A stretch of 6,177 nt of DNA from contig CANBRV010000135.1 of the NCBI GenBank assembly GCA_947372005.1, forward strand, positions 1 through 6,177, in the 5' to 3' direction. The DNA comes from Comamonadaceae bacterium. GTDB lineage: Bacteria; Pseudomonadota; Gammaproteobacteria; Burkholderiales; Burkholderiaceae_C. The stretch's first letter is position 1. Each line of letters opens with the position of its first letter. The notes beneath the pieces are model-generated. The model made no database searches, was not told the origin of the DNA, and saw nothing but the letters and a program-made list of their open reading frames with translations. Shown here piece after piece: positions 1 through 4,625 of the stretch. The position numbers and the translations under genes were made by a program.

Positions 1-438
1 GAAGACACAGGCGCGATGCTGCGCTTTTTGGATGCCCAGCCAGAAGCGAATGCACAAATGGTGAGCGCCACAGGTTATTGCATGAGTGGTCCGTTTGTAT
101 TTGCAGCGGCGGCAGAGTTTCCTGAGCGCTTCAAATCGATTGCGGCTATCCACCCTGCCCGTATGGTGACGGAGCACGCCGACTCGCCGCACCTGATTGG
201 TAGCAAGCTCAAATGCGAGACCTACATCGCCTGCGCCGAGATTGACATCTGGGCGCCACCCGCCACCATCAAAGTTTTAGAAGATGCACTAACAGCAGCC
301 CAGACGCCGTATCGCCTAGAGTGGTATGGCGCTTGCGAGCACGGATTTGTATTTCCGAAGCGCCCCATCTACAACCAAGCCGCGGCAGAGCGGCATTGGG
401 AGCGATTGTTTGAGCTTTGGCGGCGGACGATTGGGTAG
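1..438 (+). CDS. Dienelactone hydrolase family protein, 3' part (5' end outside window)
   Basis: The frame is open from base 1, so the gene starts upstream; the ATG at 16 is internal. It encodes the C-terminal part of an alpha/beta-hydrolase of the dienelactone hydrolase (carboxymethylenebutenolidase) family, a cytoplasmic group that opens lactones and related esters, classically in chloroaromatic and other ring-cleavage pathways. Counting from the Met at 16, the nucleophile elbow GYCMSG gives Cys22 (TGC at 79-81), the acid is probably Asp77 in AEIDIW, and the base His109 in CEHGF. This is the complete Cys-Asp-His triad in the usual order and spacing. Family members are usually about 230-290 aa, so roughly 100 or more residues are missing upstream. 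The stop lies 8 nt before the thiolase ATG, which implies one transcript. The family is clear; the substrate is not. Confidence 0.88.
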   Translation, partial: EDTGAMLRFLDAQPEANAQMVSATGYCMSGPFVFAAAAEFPERFKSIAAIHPARMVTEHADSPHLIGSKLKCETYIACAEIDIWAPPATIKVLEDALTAAQTPYRLEWYGACEHGFVFPKRPIYNQAAAERHWERLFELWRRTIG

Positions 439-446
439 GCAACACC

Positions 447-1655
447 ATGACAACCGAAGCTTTCATTTATGACGCCATTCGCACGCCCCGTGGCAAAGGC
501 AAGAAGGACGGCAGTTTGCACGAGGTCATGCCCATCAATTTGCTGACGGGTGTTTTGACTGAACTACAGCGGAGAAATGATTTCGACACAGCGGCAGTCG
601 ATGACGTCGTGATGGGGGTTGTCTCACCCGTGGGCGAGCAAGGCTCGGTAATAGCAAAAATTGCGGCGCTAAAAGCTGGCTGGGACTACCGCGCATCGGG
701 CGTGCAAATCAACCGCTTTTGTGCATCGGGTTTAGAAGCCGTCAATATGGCCGCACAAAAAGTGCGCTCGGGCTGGGAAGACTTGGTCGTGGCAGGCGGC
801 GTAGAGTCCATGTCCAGAGTCCCCATTGGTTCAGATGGCGGCGCATGGTCTGAAGACCCTGAGACCAGCCGCGCAGTGCACTTTGTGCCGCAAGGCATTG
901 GCGCGGATTTGATTGCCACTATCGAGGGTTTTGGCCGCGCCGACGTGGATGCGTACGCGCTGGAGTCCCAGCGCCGCGCCGCGTTTGCTAGGGATGCGGG
1001 CTATTTCAAAGGCTCCATCGTGCCTGTGAAAGATGCAGAGGGCCAGGTGCTCTTGGACGCGGACGAATTCATCAAACCCCACACCACGCTAGAAGGCCTT
1101 GGAGCGCTGCGTCCTGCGTTTGAGCAAATGGGCGCGGCAGGATTTGATGCTGTGGCGCTGGCGCGTTATCCCGAAATAGAGCACATCATTCACGTGCACC
1201 ACGCAGGCAATTCGTCGGGCATTGTGGACGGCGCGGCGGCTGTGCTGATTGGCAGCGAATCGGCTGGCAAGGCACATAAACTCGTGCCTAGAGCCCGCAT
1301 CGTCGCGGCAGCGCTATCGGGCGCAGACCCCACCATCATGCTGACAGGCCCCATGCCAGCGGCGCGCAAAGCGCTGGCCAAAGCGGGGATGACGATGGAC
1401 CAAATCGACCTGATTGAGATCAACGAAGCCTTTGCAGCAGTTGCCATGCGCTTCATGAAAGAGATGAATGTGCCGCACGAAAAAGTCAACGTCAACGGCG
1501 GCGCAATTGCCATGGGGCATCCGCTGGGCGCTACAGGCTCAATGATTTTGAGCACGCTAATTGACGAGCTGCACCGCCGCAAACTGCGCTACGGCATGGC
1601 GACGCTGTGCGTGGGGGCGGGGATGGGGATTGCGACTATTGTTGAGAGAATTTAG
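447..1655 (+). CDS. Thiolase family protein (acetyl-CoA C-acyltransferase)
   Basis: This is a complete 402-aa thiolase, the normal length for the family. Thiolases cleave 3-ketoacyl-CoA with CoA to release acetyl-CoA, or run the reverse condensation, in the cytoplasm. Visible landmarks are the acyl-accepting Cys92 in NRFCASGLEAVN, AGNSSGIVDGAA near 253-264, NEAFAAV with Asn326, GGAIAMGHPLGATGS with His358, and the second catalytic Cys388 in LCVGAGMG. All catalytic residues are intact. I chose the ATG at 447 because it begins the typical N-terminus (MTTEAFIYDAIRTPRGKGK); the frame extends back to a TTG at 417, but that extension overlaps the hydrolase gene. A weak GTAGG lies about 7 nt upstream. 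The VHHAGNSSGIVDGA stretch, instead of the commoner VTAGN, resembles the FadA-like branch used in degradation rather than typical PhaA, but I cannot assign the substrate. The operon with the upstream hydrolase suggests a late step of ring or acyl-CoA catabolism. Confidence 0.93.
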   Translation: MTTEAFIYDAIRTPRGKGKKDGSLHEVMPINLLTGVLTELQRRNDFDTAAVDDVVMGVVSPVGEQGSVIAKIAALKAGWDYRASGVQINRFCASGLEAVNMAAQKVRSGWEDLVVAGGVESMSRVPIGSDGGAWSEDPETSRAVHFVPQGIGADLIATIEGFGRADVDAYALESQRRAAFARDAGYFKGSIVPVKDAEGQVLLDADEFIKPHTTLEGLGALRPAFEQMGAAGFDAVALARYPEIEHIIHVHHAGNSSGIVDGAAAVLIGSESAGKAHKLVPRARIVAAALSGADPTIMLTGPMPAARKALAKAGMTMDQIDLIEINEAFAAVAMRFMKEMNVPHEKVNVNGGAIAMGHPLGATGSMILSTLIDELHRRKLRYGMATLCVGAGMGIATIVERI

Positions 1656-1710
1656 AGTCGTTTCTGCGCGAAAAGCTAGCCACCCACAAACTCCCAATTG
1701 CTCGTCAATG

Positions 1711-1727
1711 ATTTAGCATGGCTAAAT
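1711..1727. other. Short hairpin between convergent genes
   Basis: A perfect 7-bp inverted repeat (ATTTAGC / GCTAAAT) with a 3-nt loop lies in the 90-nt gap between the thiolase stop and the stop of the convergent 302-aa gene. It is AT-rich, and no T-run follows directly on either strand; the nearest T-run on the plus strand starts about 14 nt later, at 1742. It may be a weak bidirectional terminator or an mRNA 3'-end stabiliser, or chance. Nothing else was recognised in 1656-1745. Confidence 0.3.
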
Positions 1728-1745
1728 GTAAGCGGGGTATGTTTT

Positions 1746-2654
1746 TCACTTTTGTAGAATCTTTTCTGCTACTTGCTTGTTTGCTTTCATTTTTTCTTGT
1801 GCGGCAGTTTGCGCCACTTTCGTCGCTTGTAAAACCTTATTTAGATCATCCTCTACCTCACTGGCCCGATTAACAAGTGCCGTCAACTCGTCCTTTTGCC
1901 TTACGCTTGTAAACATGAGTTGATTGCCTTTCATGAACAGCTTACCCGATTGTCGTGAACTCCACTCGAGTACGGCAGAAATAGCCTCTACCCACGCAGT
2001 CTGATTTCGATCTAGGTCACTGTATATCTTGACTGTGGCCGCCCTTCCTACTGCAACTTCAGACATTGCACCAGTCTTGAAATTACCAGAGGGGAGCTCA
2101 TTTAAATAGCGGTCAAGTTCAGTCAGATAGGTTTGCAATAACAATCGACGTTCCGCTAGTAGCGCACGGAACTGTGCAACCGTCGCCTTGGCCGTTGCCA
2201 AACCAGAAGGCGAAGTAATATTCTCACTGGACAGAGTCGAATTTAAATCCACCTTGTCAACACGAGCCGCCAACTCATTAAACGATGCAGCGTGCCTTTC
2301 TGAAAACTCCAGCATTTGCTGAAGTTGCTGCTTAGATTGCTGCTCTTCGGTAATAGCAACAGCAAAATTGCTGCCGACGAGCAGGCACATTAAAACGCCA
2401 ATCAGAAGTTGCGCCAATGCCCTTGCCATATCACCGCGTCGCTTTATTACGATCCAAGCTATCAAGGCAAACACGAACAGTGCAACTAAGTTTCGCGCTA
2501 GGCTCTCGCCCGCCTGAAAGGCCGTCGAATGTCCGAAGGGTATTGCTACGAAAGGGAACGCAAATGCGATAGCGATGAGAGCGTAGCCCAAGCTGTGAAG
2601 TTTATAAGCTAATGTTGATGCAATGGGACTGAGTGGAATTGGAAGAGACGTCAT
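1746..2654 (-). CDS. Unrecognised membrane protein, three N-terminal TM segments and a helical C-terminal domain
   Basis: This 302-aa protein was not recognised as any family. Hydrophobic segments lie at about residues 21-40, 52-70 and 78-100. The KRRGD stretch between the second and third is strongly basic, so by the positive-inside rule that loop is cytoplasmic, and the remaining ~200 residues would face the periplasm. The C-terminal part starts with a Gln-rich stretch (about 103-114, EEQQSKQQLQQM), looks mostly helical, and ends in a Lys/Gln/Ala-rich segment that may form a coiled coil. No catalytic motif is visible. The start is well supported: AAGGA (plus-strand positions 2662-2666) lies 7 nt before the ATG. 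It is the last gene of the minus-strand block and has lower G+C than the catabolic genes. Its upstream region carries one copy of the ~80-bp repeat, and its ATG overlaps the TGA of a possible 14-aa leader frame. A membrane-anchored sensor or structural role is possible but unsupported. Confidence 0.75.
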   Translation of the reverse strand: MTSLPIPLSPIASTLAYKLHSLGYALIAIAFAFPFVAIPFGHSTAFQAGESLARNLVALFVFALIAWIVIKRRGDMARALAQLLIGVLMCLLVGSNFAVAITEEQQSKQQLQQMLEFSERHAASFNELAARVDKVDLNSTLSSENITSPSGLATAKATVAQFRALLAERRLLLQTYLTELDRYLNELPSGNFKTGAMSEVAVGRAATVKIYSDLDRNQTAWVEAISAVLEWSSRQSGKLFMKGNQLMFTSVRQKDELTALVNRASEVEDDLNKVLQATKVAQTAAQEKMKANKQVAEKILQK

Positions 2655-2695
2655 ACATTGATCCTTCTGAAGATGCTAATGCGATATGCATTCAT
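2651..2695 (-). CDS. Possible 14-aa leader peptide upstream of the 302-aa gene
   Basis: A tiny frame starts inside the left repeat copy, reads MNAYRISIFRRINV and ends in a TGA that overlaps the ATG of the 302-aa gene (ATGA, plus-strand positions 2651-2654). Its first five codons match those of the equivalent small frame in the right repeat copy (MNSYR), which also runs into the start of its downstream gene. A weak AAGA lies 8 nt upstream. The downstream gene has a good ribosome binding site of its own, inside this frame. It could couple translation or regulate the downstream gene, but at this length chance is a serious alternative. Confidence 0.25.
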   Translation of the reverse strand: MNAYRISIFRRINV

Positions 2696-2760
2696 TTTAT
2701 GAATCTTAAAAAAATTTGAATTGGAAATCGCTACTTAATCTAATTGCAACTTTCACTACC
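2681..2760. repeat. Left copy of an imperfect ~80-bp direct repeat
   Basis: This copy aligns with 3541-3624 in the same orientation. Two blocks are strong: 2730-2760 against 3594-3624, 31 nt with 6 differences, all transitions; and 2682-2698 against 3543-3559, 17 nt with 1 difference. Between them the match is weaker with small indels, but an ATTTGAAT is shared. In this copy every one of the six transitions in the long block is A or T where the right copy has G or C. It lies just upstream of the 302-aa gene, so it may carry a promoter or leader, although no clear -35/-10 pair is visible. Confidence 0.6.
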
Positions 2761-2766
2761 AAGCTC

Positions 2767-2848
2767 TCAAACGGCAGATGCGCGATTGACTCAATGGGTG
2801 ATGACGAAAGCTGTACGGCATGCGTCAACGCGATCGCTCAATGTTTGA
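2767..2848. other. Nested inverted repeats (fold-back element) between the two membrane-protein genes
   Basis: Two nested pairs of complementary arms lie in the 217-nt gap: an outer 6-bp pair (TCAAAC at 2767-2772 with GTTTGA at 2843-2848) and an inner 9-bp pair (2781-2790 with 2824-2832), which leaves one base bulged in the left arm. The loop is 33 nt. No T-run follows on the minus strand, so it is not a standard intrinsic terminator. The heptamer ACCTAAC (minus strand, plus-strand positions 2857-2863) follows the stop of the 196-aa gene closely. With the bulge it recalls an integron attC site, but the required GTTRRRY end is missing: the nearest match is ATTAGAT at 2738-2744. Confidence 0.3.
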
Positions 2849-2871
2849 CACAAGGGGTTAGGTTCTTTAGT

Positions 2872-3462
2872 TCACGCATAGAAAGGAGTCTTCAGAACAA
2901 GGAATTGAAGGAGCGTCACCGTCCAGTAAACCGCAGCGCTAAATCCTAGAAGTAGGAGAATTCTCACAATCTTTATGCGCCAGCTTGCAACGCTGGCAAA
3001 CCACATGAGCCGCACATTCTTGGCAAGGCACTCTGCGCTACGGACTTGCAGCAACGCGGGCAAGTCTCGATTGATGGACATTATCTCCAAGCCGAGTTCC
3101 TCCTTTGGGGCTAGATTTTCAAAAATCAGCATATGTCGATCATCACCGTCGGTTCTTTCTTCGTAAGACCTAACAGGCCACAGGTTCAGATATTGAGGCT
3201 TCCAATTGAAGACCAACTCCACTTTGTGTGCAGTGTCACGCCCAGTATTGATGACTTTGATTGATGCTGTATGAACCATCTGGGTAGGCCGAAGAATAGT
3301 CCCCTGAGCGTCGCGAAGCGGCTCTTGAATTAGAAAGTTGAACGAGTGTGGAGACGTCCAAATCAGTTTTGCTCGTGGCTTAATACCAACATTAAGTAGC
3401 CAAGTTACGAAGGGCACAAGCAAAGAGACGATTTCTTTCCCATAGTCGGCTACGTTAATCAT
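2872..3462 (-). CDS. Unrecognised 196-aa protein with terminal membrane segments and an Ig-like middle
   Basis: The family was not recognised. A hydrophobic stretch at about residues 11-26 (IVSLLVPFVTWLLNVG) is followed by basic residues (KPRAK). A long hydrophobic segment at about 166-190 is preceded by WRIKIVR. Both charge patterns place the central ~135 residues in the cytoplasm. Residues 65-130 contain SIKVINTGRDTAHKVELVF and, later, ENLAPKEELGLEI. This pattern of alternating strands, NTG turn and LAPxEE is typical of CARDB/DUF11-like immunoglobulin-fold domains, though the resemblance is only by eye. The start codon lacks a clear Shine-Dalgarno sequence and overlaps the ends of two upstream small frames, which suggests translational coupling. 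The gene lies between the two copies of the ~80-bp repeat and has low G+C, as does the 302-aa gene after it. The two are probably transcribed together and may form one membrane system. Confidence 0.72.
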   Translation of the reverse strand: MINVADYGKEIVSLLVPFVTWLLNVGIKPRAKLIWTSPHSFNFLIQEPLRDAQGTILRPTQMVHTASIKVINTGRDTAHKVELVFNWKPQYLNLWPVRSYEERTDGDDRHMLIFENLAPKEELGLEIMSINRDLPALLQVRSAECLAKNVRLMWFASVASWRIKIVRILLLLGFSAAVYWTVTLLQFLVLKTPFYA

Positions 3463-3556
3463 TTGACAGACTCATAAAGAATGATTTGAATGACGATGAA
3501 CATAATGCATACCGTAAAACCTGCAACATAAAACTGCCATGACGATATGAATTCAT
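3455..3556 (-). CDS. Possible 33-aa leader peptide upstream of the 196-aa gene
   Basis: A small frame starts at the ATG inside the right repeat copy (MNSYRHGSFMLQVL at its N-terminus) and ends at a TAA that lies just inside the 196-aa gene, overlapping its first 8 nt. AAAGG lies 9 nt upstream of its ATG, a better ribosome binding site than the 196-aa gene itself has. The opening MN(A/S)YR codons are shared with the small frame in the left repeat copy. The product is Ser- and Phe-rich and matches nothing I know. It competes with a different, strongly hydrophobic frame over the same bases (3459-3590), and both cannot be the true product. Confidence 0.3.
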   Translation of the reverse strand: MNSYRHGSFMLQVLRYALCSSSFKSFFMSLSND

Positions 3557-3590
3557 TTTGTAAAACCTTTGAAAGTGATTTGAATCGAGT
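3459..3590 (-). pseudogene. Start-less open frame for a transmembrane segment
   Basis: After a TAA at 3591-3593 there are 43 open codons that end in a TGA overlapping the ATG of the 196-aa gene (ATGA). The translation has a plain membrane segment, VAGFTVCIMFIVIQIILY, flanked by polar ends (RFKSLSK before, ESVK after), unlike the other two frames here. There is no ATG, GTG, TTG or CTG before the Met at codon 30, so as it stands it could not make the whole segment. It may be the decayed C-terminus of a third small membrane protein of this block, a product needing a frameshift from the ATG at 3556, or a chance hydrophobic reading. Confidence 0.3.
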
Positions 3591-3624
3591 TTAGCCACTT
3601 AATCCAACTGCAACTTCCGCTGCC
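3541..3624. repeat. Right copy of the imperfect ~80-bp direct repeat
   Basis: This copy is homologous to 2681-2760 (see that entry for the aligned blocks). It lies upstream of the 196-aa gene as the left copy lies upstream of the 302-aa gene, so each orphan gene is preceded by one copy. Its right part overlaps a frame that resembles the C-terminus of a Bug receptor, and the last five codons plus stop (KLQLD) are kept in the left copy with only synonymous changes. It contains the 10-bp palindrome ATGAATTCAT at 3547-3556. Confidence 0.6.
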
Positions 3625-3661
3625 GAATCAGCTTCGCCCACTTCTCGTTTTGAGACTTCAC
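3599..3661 (-). pseudogene. Possible C-terminal remnant of a Bug/TctC receptor gene
   Basis: On the minus strand 20 codons, preceded at once by a TGA and ending in TAA, read VKSQNEKWAKLIRQRKLQLD. Bug-type receptors commonly end in a helix of the form (E/N)xx(K/R)WxKxI(K/R)xxxIxL(D/E), and this fits that ending closely. From memory of the family, I take it as the 3' stump of a receptor gene whose body was replaced by the neighbouring 3658-3990 gene, which it overlaps by 4 nt. The stretch is too short to be sure, and another frame over the same bases (3591-3674) also reads plausibly. Confidence 0.35.
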
Positions 3662-3990
3662 TCAACGCCTTCATACGCCTCGGTAATGTGGTGATAAACC
3701 CGCCCCTGAAAGAAGCGTGTGAGGACAGATTCTGTTGCTGCTACGGCCTTAGCCCTTTGCGGGCTAGCCAGCGCCACGTCAATGCTTGCGCGGTTTGGAT
3801 AGGTGATAGCAAGAATAAGCGGCATCTGGGGTGCTCCCTCGTCGCGCTCATTTTCAAAGCAAACTCTCACTGAAATCACGCTAGGAAAAGACTTCCAATG
3901 AGGCAGAATTTCGGTCGAGACGGCAGCGCGAAAATTGGCAGTCTCGCCAGCGTTAATGAGACCCTCGAAAAAGGCGTATCTAGTAATCAT
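3658..3990 (-). CDS. Small protein resembling EthD/ABM-type dimeric alpha/beta-barrel proteins
   Basis: A 110-aa protein opening MITRYAFFEGLINAGETANF, with a central SVISVRVCFENERDEG, then PLILAITYPNRASIDVALASP and FFQGRVYHHITEAYEG. The order strand, helix (18-36), strand, strand, helix (70-92), strand, and the phrase pattern ALASPxRAxAxAxTE, fit the ferredoxin-like dimeric alpha/beta-barrel proteins (EthD, ABM, Dabb). These are small cytoplasmic proteins often found beside catabolic oxygenases. No catalytic residue is obvious; HH near 99-100 could be relevant. It has no signal peptide. AGGGGA lies about 11 nt before the ATG, a long spacing, and an 11-bp palindrome (GGAATTATTCC, 3994-4004) sits in that spacer. 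Its G+C is higher than that of the two membrane genes that follow (37/60 at 3721-3780), which suggests it belongs with the host-like genes rather than with the low-G+C block. The family assignment is moderate and by resemblance only. Confidence 0.7.
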   Translation of the reverse strand: MITRYAFFEGLINAGETANFRAAVSTEILPHWKSFPSVISVRVCFENERDEGAPQMPLILAITYPNRASIDVALASPQRAKAVAATESVLTRFFQGRVYHHITEAYEGVE

Positions 3991-4019
3991 GTCGGAATTA
4001 TTCCCCTGTTGTGTTAATC

Positions 4020-4044
4020 AACTATTTCCAAAATCGAAATAGTT
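4020..4044. other. Perfect 9-bp hairpin downstream of the NTF2-like gene
   Basis: AACTATTTC at 4020-4028 pairs with GAAATAGTT at 4036-4044 around a 7-nt loop, with partial extension by flanking AATC/CAATT. It lies just after the stop of the 4057-4506 gene and 30 nt before the start of the 3658-3990 gene, both on the minus strand. No T-run follows on the minus strand, so an intrinsic terminator is unlikely. An mRNA-processing or stability hairpin, or an operator for the downstream gene, is possible. Confidence 0.4.
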
Positions 4045-4056
4045 CAATTGGAAAGA

Positions 4057-4506
4057 TCAAACTGGCATTGCGGAGCGGTGAAAGCTCACAATCTTCCAGC
4101 CCTGCTCACGCTTGGCGACCACAAAGGTGACGCGTCCAAAAACGTCTTGCGTCTTGCCATCTACGGTCACCACAAGCTTGTCTAGTGCCGTGATTACAAA
4201 CGCTGCATCACCAGCAGGAGTTATGGAACTTTCGACAAGCGTGGCTACGAAACGTCTACTCCCAAGAAAAGCGCCCTGAAAGTATTTTTTGATGTCTTCT
4301 GGTTTTGTGGTGATGGCTTTACTGCCCGTACCTATAAAGACGGCATCGGCTGCGTACAAATCGACGATGGTATCGACATCTGCCTCCGTGAACGCCTTGG
4401 TCCAGCGCTCAACTACCTGAAATGCATCCTCTTTTGATCCTGCAATTGCCGAAGAACAAAGAAATAAAGCGAGTGCGGACAAGCACAGAATCTTGAATTT
4501 ACGCAT
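4057..4506 (-). CDS. Exported NTF2/SnoaL-like protein (SgcJ/EcaC or DUF4440 type)
   Basis: A 149-aa protein with a classical signal peptide: MRKFK, a hydrophobic core (ILCLSALALFLCSSA) and a probable signal peptidase I site after Ala22 (AIA|GS). There is no good lipobox. The mature part begins with a helix (EDAFQVVERWTKAFTEADVD), then TIVDLYAADAVFIGTGS, the strands VTFVVAKREQGWKIVSFH, and the ending FHRSAMP. This is the cone-shaped NTF2-like fold, closest by eye to the SgcJ/EcaC, DUF4440 and CaMKII-association groups. Members of this fold bind small molecules or act as isomerases or hydrolases, and many have unknown roles. The function is not assignable here; export implies the periplasm. TAAGG lies 6-7 nt before the ATG (plus-strand positions 4513-4517). 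It is transcribed divergently from the Rieske oxygenase gene across a 119-nt gap, so the two may share control. Confidence 0.82.
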   Translation of the reverse strand: MRKFKILCLSALALFLCSSAIAGSKEDAFQVVERWTKAFTEADVDTIVDLYAADAVFIGTGSKAITTKPEDIKKYFQGAFLGSRRFVATLVESSITPAGDAAFVITALDKLVVTVDGKTQDVFGRVTFVVAKREQGWKIVSFHRSAMPV

Positions 4507-4625
4507 ACGGAGCCTTAGGTTAATAGTTGGACAGTCAGTCTACACCACTGAACATAGCTCTTCAGCTGACTCTGGCACGACAGACTAGGGCTTTGCGTGC
4601 AGCTAGCGGGGCTATCATTTGCCGT
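4507..4625. promoter_or_regulatory. Divergent intergenic region, NTF2-like gene / Rieske oxygenase gene
   Basis: These 119 nt must hold the signals for both divergent genes. I see an inverted pair AGTCAG (4533-4538) / CTGACT (4566-4571) and a tandem AGTCAGTC, which could be part of a regulator site. No convincing sigma-70 -35/-10 pair is visible on either strand. The open frame of the oxygenase extends back to 4527, but the extension has no family-like sequence and would occupy this region. Confidence 0.4.

Noticed and set aside
417..446. TTG start at 417 for the thiolase
   Set aside because: It overlaps the upstream hydrolase gene and adds residues not typical of thiolases; the ATG at 447 gives the standard N-terminus.
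2716..2949. Plus-strand 77-codon frame starting at TTG, overlapping the end of the 196-aa gene
   Set aside because: It runs antisense across repeat, fold-back and coding DNA, has no ribosome binding site and no family resemblance; the minus-strand gene explains most of the overlap.
3591..3674. 27-codon minus-strand frame (MKALSEVSKREVGEADSAAE at its start) as a gene of its own
   Set aside because: It has no ribosome binding site of note, overlaps both the end of the 3658-3990 gene and the Bug-like remnant, and has no recognised family; mentioned only in the interrupted-frame finding.
1676..3770. Shared GCTAGCCA near 1676 and 3763 as target-site duplication of an insertion
   Set aside because: Only 8 nt, the second copy lies inside the 3658-3990 coding sequence, and no transposase or terminal inverted repeats accompany it.
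4527..4625. 33-codon N-terminal extension of the Rieske oxygenase
   Set aside because: The sequence before the ATG at 4626 does not look like the family N-terminus and fills the divergent promoter region.
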